Below are positions 16,274 to 24,725 of a stretch of DNA of 64,000 nt, piece by piece. The stretch comes from an uncultured Lachnospiraceae bacterium. GTDB lineage: Bacteria > Bacillota > Clostridia > Lachnospirales > Lachnospiraceae. The notes below the pieces were generated by a model that did not search any database, had not been told where the DNA came from, and saw only the letters and a list, made by a program, of their open reading frames with translations. The position numbers were made by a program, and so were the translations under genes. The stretch is from positions 1-64,000 of the forward strand of contig ONHG01000012.1 in the NCBI GenBank assembly GCA_900317585.1, given 5' to 3'. The stretch's first letter is position 1, and the number at the start of each line of letters is the position of its first letter.

Positions 16274-16990
16274 CTAACCAAGTATTTCTTTGATTTTCTC
16301 CTCTATCCGCTCCTTGACCAGTGCAGCTATATCCTTCGTCTTCATGTCCTTGTACTCATCATACTCAATAGGCTTTAAATAGTGAACCTGCGTTGTAACA
16401 GGGCCGAAATGAAAGCTATTGAACACCTTATATGAATCTATGAGAGCTATAGGAATAATAGGAACATGTGATTTCAACGCAATCTTAAAGCTTCCTGCTT
16501 TAAAATCCTGCACTTTATTCTTATTATTGAACTTATAGCCGCCCTCCGGAAACAGAACGTATCTCTTGCCGTTTTTCACCTCCTTAGCTACCTCATTGAT
16601 TATAGTAAGACCCTGCCTTGGATTATCTTTCTCTAAACGCTTTGCCTGAACCAGATCCACAAATTCCCTGACAAGCATTGTATGAGACTTCTGCTTATCC
16701 ATAACAAACGACAGTACTCTGTCATGTGTAGTAATAATCCCCAATAAATCATACTTCCCCTGATGGTTGGGATACATGATATATCCACCTGTTTCAGGAA
16801 GTTTCTCAAGACCATATGCCTCTGTTGTAATCTTTCCTGATTTGTTCATCAAATCAATGCAGTGCCGCATCATATCATATCTCTCAGTTTCCGAATATTT
16901 CTGCGGATGATCAGCCATGTATCTCATTTTAGGAACAATATACGGCGCTCTGTGAAAATTTGCAAATATAACATAAAATAGTTTTAACAT
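16274..16990 (-). CDS. 1-acyl-sn-glycerol-3-phosphate acyltransferase (PlsC family)
   Basis: A 238-residue acyltransferase acting at the membrane in phosphatidic acid synthesis. The catalytic HX4D box is NHQGKYD (about residue 75), and the acyl-acceptor box FPEGG appears at about 148. A hydrophobic N-terminus (MLKLFYVIFANF) could anchor it. ATG 16990 follows AGGAGATTGAATATTT. It is first in an operon with the recombinase and TrmH genes, from the promoter at 17063-17091. Confidence 0.9.
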   Translation of the reverse strand: MLKLFYVIFANFHRAPYIVPKMRYMADHPQKYSETERYDMMRHCIDLMNKSGKITTEAYGLEKLPETGGYIMYPNHQGKYDLLGIITTHDRVLSFVMDKQKSHTMLVREFVDLVQAKRLEKDNPRQGLTIINEVAKEVKNGKRYVLFPEGGYKFNNKNKVQDFKAGSFKIALKSHVPIIPIALIDSYKVFNSFHFGPVTTQVHYLKPIEYDEYKDMKTKDIAALVKERIEEKIKEILG

Positions 16991-17062
16991 AAATATTCAA
17001 TCTCCTGTTCAACGAAAGCGAATACAATAACGATATAGTCTACTTCGCTGCATCTGACCTAT

Positions 17063-17091
17063 ATTATATAAGAAACAGGAAATTTTAGCAA
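17063..17091 (-). promoter_or_regulatory. promoter of the plsC-xer-trmH operon
   Basis: TTGCTA (17091-17086), a 17-nt spacer and TATAAT (17068-17063) on the minus strand, just past the stop of the LysM gene. Confidence 0.7.
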
Positions 17092-17098
17092 GATTGCA

Positions 17099-17422
17099 TC
17101 ACTTTATGTCCTGTGAATAATATGAAACAACTATATAATCGCCACTACGAACATTGCCATCTGTAAGGCTATTGAGCCTGCAGATCTCATCTACATAATC
17201 TCTTTTGCTCACCTGACTGTCGGCAATATATCTATCGGCAATGCTCCAGACAGTGTCACCCTCCTCAACCCTGACGCTGGTATAATACTTGTTATAAGGC
17301 CTGCTGTCACCAGAACTGGCAAAAATATGAATAGTGCCACACAATATAATGACAGCTGCTATAAATGCAACAGCAGTCCATCCAAACATTTTTCTTCTAC
17401 CTGATAAAGTATTTCCTCTCAT
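17099..17422 (-). CDS. YneA-like SOS-linked LysM membrane protein
   Basis: A 107-residue protein. It has a basic start (MRGNTLSGRRK), one transmembrane helix (about residues 14-33, TAVAFIAAVIILCGTIHIF) and an extracellular LysM domain (VRVEEGDTVWSIADRYI to the end). This is the layout of YneA, the SOS-induced division inhibitor encoded divergently from lexA in Bacillus. ATG 17422 is chosen over an upstream ATG because AAGAGGTGG precedes it by a few bases. Three LexA-type boxes lie in the intergenic region, one inside this gene's promoter spacer, so DNA-damage induction is expected. The division-arrest role is by analogy. Confidence 0.8.
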   Translation of the reverse strand: MRGNTLSGRRKMFGWTAVAFIAAVIILCGTIHIFASSGDSRPYNKYYTSVRVEEGDTVWSIADRYIADSQVSKRDYVDEICRLNSLTDGNVRSGDYIVVSYYSQDIK

Positions 17423-17442
17423 AAAACCACCTCTTGTATTTT

Positions 17443-17456
17443 CGAACATGTGTTTG
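17443..17456. promoter_or_regulatory. LexA (SOS) box 1
   Basis: CGAAC-ATGT-GTTTG matches the Gram-positive consensus CGAAC-N4-GTTYG. It sits between the yneA-like promoter and its start codon, as a roadblock-type site. Confidence 0.85.
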
Positions 17457-17472
17457 TTGTTATTGTGGTTAC

Positions 17473-17501
17473 ATAATACATCTCGAACAATCGTTTGTCA
17501 A
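17473..17501 (-). promoter_or_regulatory. yneA-like gene promoter
   Basis: TTGACA (17501-17496), a 17-nt spacer and TATTAT (17478-17473) on the minus strand. The spacer contains LexA box 2, so repressor binding would block RNA polymerase directly. Confidence 0.85.
17484..17497. promoter_or_regulatory. LexA (SOS) box 2
   Basis: CGAAC-AATC-GTTTG, a consensus match, overlapping the -35/spacer of the yneA-like promoter. Confidence 0.88.
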
Positions 17502-17509
17502 TAGAAAAA

Positions 17510-17523
17510 CGAACAAAATTTCG
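17510..17523. promoter_or_regulatory. LexA (SOS) box 3, weaker
   Basis: CGAAC-AAAA-TTTCG matches the palindrome with one deviation (T for G at the start of the right arm). It lies just upstream of the lexA -35 and may serve autoregulation. Confidence 0.6.
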
Positions 17524-17533
17524 GAATATATGT

Positions 17534-17562
17534 TTGCGTTTGTTTGGGTTTTATGATATACT
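17534..17562 (+). promoter_or_regulatory. lexA promoter
   Basis: TTGCGT (17534-17539), a 17-nt spacer and TATACT (17557-17562), about 100 nt before lexA. Confidence 0.65.
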
Positions 17563-17664
17563 TTTTCTGAGATATAATTTTTATTTTACAATCATTCATG
17601 GGGTGCAAAATTCCTTTTTCCCCATATCATTATATATTTTAATATTCAGACGGAGGATTTAACT

Positions 17665-18279
17665 ATGGCATTAGAAAAGATTTCAGACAAGCAGAAAGAG
17701 ATACTGGAGTTTATCAAGAGTGAGATTTTAAACAGGGGCTATCCGCCATCAGTGCGTGATATCTGCGAAGGTGTACATTTAAAGTCCACATCCAGCGTCC
17801 ATGCTCATCTCGAGACACTGGAGCGAAAGGGCTACATAAGAAGAGATCCTGCCAAAAACAGGGCTATAGAAATTATAGATGACAGCTTTGGTTTACAGCG
17901 CCGCGAGATGGTTAATGTCCCTCTGGTCGGTCGTGTAGCTGCAGGTGAGCCGATACTCGCAGTGGAAAATATCGAAACCTATTTTCCCGTTCCTGCTGAA
18001 TATATGCCAAATAAGCAGTCATTTATGCTTAAAGTCAAGGGCGAGAGCATGATTAATGCCGGTATCTTCGACGGTGATAATATCCTCGTCGAGCAGCAGA
18101 GTTATGCTTCAAACGGAGACATGGTTGTAGCACTTATAGATGATTCCGCTACCGTAAAGACCTACTATAAAGAGAATGGTCACATTCGCCTCCAGCCGGA
18201 GAATGACACAATGGATCCAATCATAGTTCCTGAATGCGAAATACTTGGCAAAGTGTTTGGAGTATTCCGGTTCTTCTAG
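17665..18279 (+). CDS. lexA: LexA repressor
   Basis: A 204-residue SOS master repressor. The N-terminal winged helix (about residues 1-70, SVRDICEGVHLKSTSSVHAH) binds the boxes listed. The self-cleavage site is Ala-Gly in GRVAAGEPIL (about residue 93). The catalytic Ser is in GESMINAGI (about 128) and the Lys in DDSATVKTYY (about 165). On RecA activation it would cleave itself and release the divergent yneA-like gene. ATG 17665 has CGGAGG upstream. Terminated by the long hairpin at 18287-18342. Confidence 0.98.
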   Translation: MALEKISDKQKEILEFIKSEILNRGYPPSVRDICEGVHLKSTSSVHAHLETLERKGYIRRDPAKNRAIEIIDDSFGLQRREMVNVPLVGRVAAGEPILAVENIETYFPVPAEYMPNKQSFMLKVKGESMINAGIFDGDNILVEQQSYASNGDMVVALIDDSATVKTYYKENGHIRLQPENDTMDPIIVPECEILGKVFGVFRFF

Positions 18280-18286
18280 TATAGCA

Positions 18287-18342
18287 AAAATATCGCACCC
18301 ATATGCCATGCTAAACAGCACAGCATATGGGTGCGATATTTT
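18287..18342. terminator. strong terminator between lexA and rsfS
   Basis: A perfect 20-bp inverted repeat (18287-18306 and 18323-18342) with a 16-nt loop and A4/T4 ends. It is able to serve both convergent transcripts. Confidence 0.92.
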
Positions 18343-18374
18343 CGATTTATAATTCCTTAATCATAGAATAAATA

Positions 18375-18722
18375 CTACAGTGAATGTACATCCACCACTT
18401 TTCCATCTCTCCATATTCTGTCGAGATCATAGAACTGTCTGTCTTCTTTAGAGAACAGATGCACGATAATATCCTGATAGTCCATGAGAATCCATGTAGA
18501 GTTGCCTGTTCCCTCTACCTGCTTCTGATGCACTCCGTTTGTATACATAGCCTCATCCACAGCATCCTCCATGGCTGTAAGCTGATTTGCATTGTTTCCG
18601 TTTGCAATGATAAAATAGTCTGCTATAGAAGAAACCTCTCCTATGTCGAGAACTGTGATATCCTCTGCCTTTTTGTCTTCAAGTGCTTCCACTATCTTTT
18701 TAACTAAATCGATTGTCTGCAT
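18375..18722 (-). CDS. rsfS: ribosomal silencing factor RsfS
   Basis: A 115-residue RsfS/Iojap protein that binds L14 and prevents subunit joining when nutrients are low. Family signs are DITVLDIGEVSSIADYFIIA near residue 22, WILMDYQDIIVHLF near 76 and the C-terminal YDLDRIW. Its ribosome-binding site GGAGGAATAACTGCT overlaps the end of yqeK (5-nt gap). It is the last gene of the obg-yhbY-nadD-yqeK-rsfS operon. Confidence 0.96.
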   Translation of the reverse strand: MQTIDLVKKIVEALEDKKAEDITVLDIGEVSSIADYFIIANGNNANQLTAMEDAVDEAMYTNGVHQKQVEGTGNSTWILMDYQDIIVHLFSKEDRQFYDLDRIWRDGKVVDVHSL

Positions 18723-18727
18723 AGCAG

Positions 18728-19309
18728 TTATTCCTCCCTGTTGTCTCTGTATTTAGCATAATAATTGTAAGTAATCTGGGTAGTCGGATCTATTGCCCCA
18801 CTCTTTGTATTAAGAAAATTGATTGTATCATACAATATCTCTGCAACAGTCCTGTTGAGATCACAAAAGGCAAGCTTTCTTATCTCTTCAAGCCTAGGTG
18901 CTTCACATCTGTTTGGCTCAATATAATCTGCCACAAAGAGTATTTTGTCAAGGAGCCCCATATCTGCTTCTCCTGTAGTATGCACTCTTATGGCATGCAG
19001 TATCTGCGCATCCTTAATGCCATACTCTTCCTCAGCCAGCACCATGCCTGCCTTTGCATGTAACAGCCCCGGGTTTGATATCTCTACCTCTGTTATGTCT
19101 ATATTTTTCTTTACACAGAGTCCGATTTTCTTTTCAGTCGAAAGACACTTGGCACAGTCATGAAGCAGGCCTGCAAGCATTGCCTTTTCTATCGAATAGC
19201 CGTTTGCCATGGCAAGACAGCCGGCAGTATACATCACTCCGAGCGTATGCTGATACCTTTGTTTATCAAGGCTCTTCTTTAGCTTTTTCTTTATTTCTTT
19301 TACTTCCAT
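18728..19309 (-). CDS. yqeK: YqeK-type HD-domain nucleotide hydrolase
   Basis: A 193-residue HD-domain phosphohydrolase; family members hydrolyse diadenosine tetraphosphate. The metal-binding residues are visible: His in QRYQHTLGV (about 20), the HD pair in LAGLLHDCAK (about 51), His in LHAKAG, and Asp in ILFVADYIEPNR (about 128). It lies between nadD (6-nt gap) and rsfS, the usual Firmicutes order. Confidence 0.93.
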   Translation of the reverse strand: MEVKEIKKKLKKSLDKQRYQHTLGVMYTAGCLAMANGYSIEKAMLAGLLHDCAKCLSTEKKIGLCVKKNIDITEVEISNPGLLHAKAGMVLAEEEYGIKDAQILHAIRVHTTGEADMGLLDKILFVADYIEPNRCEAPRLEEIRKLAFCDLNRTVAEILYDTINFLNTKSGAIDPTTQITYNYYAKYRDNREE

Positions 19310-19315
19310 ACTCTA

Positions 19316-19942
19316 TCACCTGTATAAATTATTAGCCTGTATATATGACATAACTGCAGCATCCAGAAACATTTCCGCTCCTTTAGGACTCCTATCCCCG
19401 TCTGCCTGCGAATTGGCACGTAACAAGCTCCTGACCTGCGTAGACGACACATCTATCCTGTCACAGCTCAAAAGTCTTATATCAGCAGGAAACAGATTTT
19501 TGATATGAGCAATCTTTTCCTCCATCTGCTGCTTTGGAAAATTTTCCCTCACCATAACAAGAATAATTGCTGTCCGGGCTATGACATCAGGTCTCATCCA
19601 TGTTTCAAAATAGTCAAGCGAATCTCCACCCATGATGAAATACAGTTCATCCTCCGGATAAAGCGCCTTTAGCTTTTGGAGTGTCACATACGTATAGCTG
19701 GTGGACTCATCCTTTATCTCAATATCAGACACCTCAATGCCGGGCACTGCTTCTGATGCCAGCTTACACATATTGTACCGGTGACTAAATGCTGTCATTG
19801 CATTCTCAGTCTTGTTCGGCGAGTGACCTGACGGAACAAGCAGAATCCTGTCAAGAGAATACTCTTCCATCGCCTTTTGTGCCATGTATATATGACCTTT
19901 GTGTATCGGGTCAAATGCCCCACCAAAAATCCCTGTTTTCAT
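19316..19942 (-). CDS. nadD: nicotinate-nucleotide adenylyltransferase
   Basis: A 208-residue enzyme transferring AMP from ATP to nicotinate mononucleotide in NAD synthesis. The nucleotidyltransferase HxGH-type motif is GAFDPIHKGH at residues 8-17, and the ISSTxxR-type motif is VSSTQVRS at about 165. It is 3 nt after yhbY and 6 nt before yqeK. Length and position are standard. Confidence 0.97.
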   Translation of the reverse strand: MKTGIFGGAFDPIHKGHIYMAQKAMEEYSLDRILLVPSGHSPNKTENAMTAFSHRYNMCKLASEAVPGIEVSDIEIKDESTSYTYVTLQKLKALYPEDELYFIMGGDSLDYFETWMRPDVIARTAIILVMVRENFPKQQMEEKIAHIKNLFPADIRLLSCDRIDVSSTQVRSLLRANSQADGDRSPKGAEMFLDAAVMSYIQANNLYR

Positions 19943-19945
19943 GGC

Positions 19946-20242
19946 TTATTCCGGAAGCTTAATCTTTGGATTTTTCTTCGCAGGACGGTAAAAAATCATT
20001 TTTTTGCCTATTACCTTAACCACTGCAGAGTGCGTTCTCTCACCGATTACACTTGCAATCTCACTTGGATCATCTATACAGTTTTTAAGAACTGCAACCT
20101 TGATCAGCTCCCTCTTTTCAAGTGCTGCATCAAGAGCCTCGATGATTTCCGGAGTAAGCGATGCCTTTCCAATATTGAAAATAGGGTTAATTGTGCTTGC
20201 AAGGCTACTTAAATATGCACGCTGTTTACTTGATAAATTCAT
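19946..20242 (-). CDS. yhbY: YhbY/CRM-domain RNA-binding protein
   Basis: A 98-residue, single-CRM-domain protein. It begins MNLSSKQRAYLSSLA, with the conserved NIGKASLTPEI segment and a GxxG-type loop (VIGERTHSAVV). It probably takes part in 50S assembly. It sits 14 nt after obg and 3 nt before nadD, a conserved Firmicutes cluster. Confidence 0.95.
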   Translation of the reverse strand: MNLSSKQRAYLSSLASTINPIFNIGKASLTPEIIEALDAALEKRELIKVAVLKNCIDDPSEIASVIGERTHSAVVKVIGKKMIFYRPAKKNPKIKLPE

Positions 20243-20256
20243 ATATACTCTTCTCC

Positions 20257-21597
<1,341 letters not shown>

Positions 21598-21658
21598 TCA
21601 TTACTATGCTACATCTGTTATACTATATCTATATAAGACACAGTAACAACAAAATGAT

Positions 21659-21688
21659 ATGAGGGTCAAAAGGTATTTTGCCCCTCAT
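21659..21688. repeat. stable hairpin between rpmA and obg
   Basis: ATGAGGG-T-CAAAA pairs with TTTTG-C-CCCTCAT across a 4-nt loop (13 bp, one mismatch). It lies 43 nt beyond the rpmA terminator and about 120 nt before obg. It may be a second-stage terminator or an obg leader element. Confidence 0.6.
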
Positions 21689-21730
21689 TTATGATTAATC
21701 AGATTACTACATGCTGCTAATTTACAACAT

Positions 21731-21762
21731 AAAAACCCCGGCTAATAAAAGTCGGGGTTTAA
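21731..21762 (-). terminator. rplU-prp-rpmA terminator
   Basis: On the minus strand, AAACCCCG-AC pairs with GC-CGGGGTTTTT around an 8-nt loop and is followed by T residues. It lies 4 nt past the rpmA stop. Confidence 0.9.
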
Positions 21763-21765
21763 ATC

Positions 21766-22053
21766 TTATTCGTTCACTACTGGATATACGGAAGCCTGTT
21801 TCTTATCTCTTCCAACTCTCTCAAATCTTAATACGCCATCAACCTTAGCATATAATGTATCATCTCCACCGATACCAACGTTTGTACCAGGGTGAATCTT
21901 TGTACCACGCTGTCTGTAAAGAATATTACCAGCTTTTACGAATTGTCCGTCTGCTCTCTTAGCGCCTAATCTCTTAGACTCAGAGTCACGTCCGTTCTTT
22001 GTAGAACCAACTCCCTTTTTATGAGCAAAAAACTGAAGGTTCATATTCAACAT
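21766..22053 (-). CDS. rpmA: 50S ribosomal protein L27, processed form
   Basis: A 95-residue L27. It carries the Firmicutes N-terminal extension MLNMNLQFF before [15 protein letters not shown]. In this clade the extension is removed by the Prp protease to expose the residues that reach the peptidyl-transferase centre. The body is typical (RRGTKIHPG-like segment [20 protein letters not shown]). Start ATG 22053 has AGGAGGTG upstream. The protease gene lies directly before it (3-nt gap). Confidence 0.98.
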   Translation of the reverse strand: MLNMNLQFFAHKKGVGSTKNGRDSESKRLGAKRADGQFVKAGNILYRQRGTKIHPGTNVGIGGDDTLYAKVDGVLRFERVGRDKKQASVYPVVNE

Positions 22054-22056
22054 GTC

Positions 22057-22386
22057 TTACACCTCCTTGAAGTCTAGAATGATGTACTCATTCCCATAGT
22101 CTCTTTGTATTCCTTTTAGTCCCAGAATCATAGAATCCATAAGCAGTGCAACATCACCTGTTGCCGGCTTGTCAAGTCTGTAGTCAATCATACCTGTCTC
22201 TTCATCTGTATCAAGGCTGTACTCAGCATGACACAGCTCTTCAGCGGAATTGATGAAATTAATCACCAGCGCTGAAACCCCGGCACAGATTATATCATAA
22301 CCGGAATCCGCAAAACCTGCATGTCCCTTTGACTTAAAGCCCATCTTATGTCCTTTTGAATTCTGATAAACGGTTATAGCTATCAT
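22057..22386 (-). CDS. prp: ribosomal-processing cysteine protease Prp
   Basis: A 109-residue protease that trims the L27 N-terminal extension. The catalytic pair is visible: His in KSKGHAGFADSG (about residue 22) and Cys in DIICAGVSALV (about 34). It is placed between rplU (stop and start share one base, TAATG) and its substrate gene rpmA, so all three are translated together. The length is normal for the family. Confidence 0.96.
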   Translation of the reverse strand: MIAITVYQNSKGHKMGFKSKGHAGFADSGYDIICAGVSALVINFINSAEELCHAEYSLDTDEETGMIDYRLDKPATGDVALLMDSMILGLKGIQRDYGNEYIILDFKEV

Positions 22387-22694
22387 TATCCGTTAATTTT
22401 TTCAATCTTAACCTGTGTGAAAGCCTGTCTGTGTCCGTTCTTTTTGTGATATCCGGTTTTTCTCTTGTACTTGTAAACGATAACCTTTTTAGCTCTGCCT
22501 TCTTTAACTACAGAAGCCTCAACTGTTGCACCTGCAACTGTTGGATCTCCAACCTTGAGATCATCTCCGCCTACAACTAAAACCTGATCAAAAGTAACCT
22601 TCTCACCAGCTTCAACGCCAAGCTTCTCAATGGTAATGATATCGCCTTCAGATACTTTGTACTGCTTACCACCTGTTGCTATAATTGCGTACAT
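22386..22694 (-). CDS. rplU: 50S ribosomal protein L21
   Basis: A 102-residue L21. It starts [18 protein letters not shown] at ATG 22694, preceded by AGGAGGTGCCAT; an in-frame upstream extension has no family match and runs through the leader RNA. The C-terminal [20 protein letters not shown] is diagnostic. It is first in rplU-prp-rpmA. Confidence 0.98.
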   Translation of the reverse strand: MYAIIATGGKQYKVSEGDIITIEKLGVEAGEKVTFDQVLVVGGDDLKVGDPTVAGATVEASVVKEGRAKKVIVYKYKRKTGYHKKNGHRQAFTQVKIEKING

Positions 22695-22779
22695 ATGGCA
22701 CCTCCTATTTATCATTACTCGCCAGTTACGGTGTTGCGAAAGTCGCAAACTTATACCTCACTGTGCGGCATACTTCAGT
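22695..22779 (-). ncRNA. L21 leader RNA element
   Basis: The 85-nt leader between the promoter at 22780-22808 and rplU contains complementary GCGAC/CGC blocks and ends in the run GGCGAGTAATGATAAATAGG before the start codon. Its position and this motif fit the L21 leader described upstream of rplU in Firmicutes, thought to be an autoregulatory site. I could not run a covariance model. Confidence 0.6.
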
Positions 22780-22808
22780 ATATTAGCATAGAGCCATCTA
22801 TTCGTCAA
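22780..22808 (-). promoter_or_regulatory. rplU operon promoter
   Basis: TTGACG (22808-22803), a 17-nt spacer and TAATAT (22785-22780) on the minus strand. It overlaps the stop codon of the upstream RNase G gene, with no terminator between. Confidence 0.8.
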
Positions 22809-24006
22809 GTGTTTTTTCTAAAATTTGTTTAAGAGATTTGTGGACCTTTTTTCTTGTCAGCTCCACCAGTCCAAGCTTCGTGATATCCACAAAGGTACAG
22901 ACTGTATTATCGTCCTTTATATACCGTTTGAGAGCTTCAATAAGCGTATCCTTTGATGCCTCAGACTTCATATTGATGAAATCAATTATTATCATGCCGG
23001 AGATATTTCTGAGCCGAAGCTGCCTGGCTATCTCCTTTGCGGCCTCCATATTGGTCTTTAATATGCTATTGCTCCCCGACGATATATTCTTTGCACTGTT
23101 TACATCTATAAAGGTAAGTGTCTCAAGCTGTTCTATTATGATGTTGCCACCACAGTCCAGCCATACCCTGCGCGAGGTCAGATTATCAATCAGCCCTCTT
23201 ATACCATAGAGTGTTGACAGGCTGATAGCTGAATCGTCATATCTCATTATCTTTTCAGGAGCATGGTCATATATGCCGTACTCTGTAAGAAGACTGTCAT
23301 ATATGTCATCGCAGTCAGTCTTTATCCACTCCACCGTGGCAAAATCAATTGTCTTCATTAAAAGCAGATAATCGCTCATCCCCCGGTATACGCATGAATA
23401 GAGCGCCTGATGCGGAGCCTTTTTTATTATCTGATTGTATTTCTGTGCTACCGAATATGCATCTTGCGAAACCGCTTTATCCTCCACATTTTTGGCATTG
23501 GTTCTGACTATGATGCCATAGCCCTCTTTTTCGTGGTCTGCACACTTTGAAAGCACAGCCTTACGTAAAAGAGCCGCCCTTTCCTTATCCAGCTTCGATG
23601 AAACACCTATCTGTGTATCAAAATTGGTGAGAATCACATTGCTTCCGAATATAGAAAGCTTTGTTGTGACCACCGGATCCTTTGTCTTTAGCGCATCCTT
23701 TATGACCTGCACAAGTATCTCATCGCCCTCACACAATCCTTCTTTTTTTGATTTTTTGTTTGTGTATATAGGATTTTTTGCATCATTTAGCGACAGATAA
23801 CAGCTTTTATTCTGCGCAATGGTCACAAACGCCGCATTTATGCCCGGCAGTATCTTATTTACCCTTGCCACGTATATATTGTTTATTATCGTATCCTTCT
23901 CGGGAAGGAGCTGGAAATCCTTATAATTTCCGTTTTCGTCCATCAGTGCATACACTGTGTAGGTCTTATTATTTTTTACTGTTTTAGTCAGAATAATTCT
24001 GTTCAT
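22798..24006 (-). CDS. rng: ribonuclease E/G family endoribonuclease
   Basis: A 402-residue RNase G-like enzyme for rRNA and mRNA processing. It has an S1-type RNA-binding segment (about 35-110, YVARVNKILPGINAAFV) and the catalytic DNase-I-like subdomain with metal-binding Asp residues in LTFIDVNSAK (about 300) and MIIIDFINM (about 345). It lacks the long C-terminal scaffold of RNase E. It is shorter than E. coli RNase G and has no obvious zinc-link Cys pair at the very C-terminus. Start ATG 24006 shares a base with the stop of the DUF2344 gene. Confidence 0.93.
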   Translation of the reverse strand: MNRIILTKTVKNNKTYTVYALMDENGNYKDFQLLPEKDTIINNIYVARVNKILPGINAAFVTIAQNKSCYLSLNDAKNPIYTNKKSKKEGLCEGDEILVQVIKDALKTKDPVVTTKLSIFGSNVILTNFDTQIGVSSKLDKERAALLRKAVLSKCADHEKEGYGIIVRTNAKNVEDKAVSQDAYSVAQKYNQIIKKAPHQALYSCVYRGMSDYLLLMKTIDFATVEWIKTDCDDIYDSLLTEYGIYDHAPEKIMRYDDSAISLSTLYGIRGLIDNLTSRRVWLDCGGNIIIEQLETLTFIDVNSAKNISSGSNSILKTNMEAAKEIARQLRLRNISGMIIIDFINMKSEASKDTLIEALKRYIKDDNTVCTFVDITKLGLVELTRKKVHKSLKQILEKTLDE

Positions 24007-24725
24007 TATGAGATTTCTTCTCCCATGTCAAGCAGACAAATAAGTGTTCCATCGTCTTTTCTTGCATACACTTCCTGCCTGTGGATTTGTATGGCAAGCG
24101 GATTATAATCAAGTCCACACTTTTCGTATATGGCGTGAAGCACAAACTCAGGCTTTATATTGTCAATGCTTCCTGTTGATACCTGCATGAAAAACTCAGG
24201 CTTTTTGTTATTTTCCATGACTGTAAGCTTGTATACAAGAGGCTTTATATCTACCTCTCTCTCACTCTTTTTAGTATTTTTCATCACAACAAAGGATGGC
24301 TCGTCAAAAAAGTGCTTATCTATCGCTTCCTTCCACTCCTCTATGGTGTATGGGCTCTCATAGCCATCCTTGAAGCTAAGCACATAGTCTGCAGCCGCAA
24401 CAAGCGACATAGCCTTCTTTGCATCATCCGGTAAAAGCACATAGCCTGTCACCTCTACTCCGTCCACCATCTGGGCATTTAAAGCCGCTATGCTTTTTTC
24501 TGTAGACTCTGTTGTATTTACATCTATGTCAAAGTACTCACCATCACTTGTAATGCCCACTCCAAGCGGAGCCGCAAACGACATAATCTGGTGAGCAGAA
24601 TACCCCTCTGAGTAGCGGATATCAATATCTGCCCTTCTGACCGCCTTCTGGAAGTATCTCATCATATCGAGATGTCCTATAAACTTCATGCAGCCCCATT
24701 TTTTAAACTTCACTCTAATTTTCAT
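24006..24725 (-). CDS. radical SAM-associated protein, TIGR03936/DUF2344
   Basis: A 239-residue protein that nearly always accompanies the B12-binding radical SAM protein encoded immediately upstream. It starts MKIRVKFKKWGCMKFIGHLD (ATG 24725, GGAGGAGGTG upstream), followed by SEGYSAHQIMSFAAPLGVGI. In some bacteria the two are fused, so they probably form one enzyme or complex; the reaction is not established. It overlaps the upstream gene by 11 nt and the downstream rng by 1 nt: tight translational coupling. Confidence 0.92.
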   Translation of the reverse strand: MKIRVKFKKWGCMKFIGHLDMMRYFQKAVRRADIDIRYSEGYSAHQIMSFAAPLGVGITSDGEYFDIDVNTTESTEKSIAALNAQMVDGVEVTGYVLLPDDAKKAMSLVAAADYVLSFKDGYESPYTIEEWKEAIDKHFFDEPSFVVMKNTKKSEREVDIKPLVYKLTVMENNKKPEFFMQVSTGSIDNIKPEFVLHAIYEKCGLDYNPLAIQIHRQEVYARKDDGTLICLLDMGEEIS

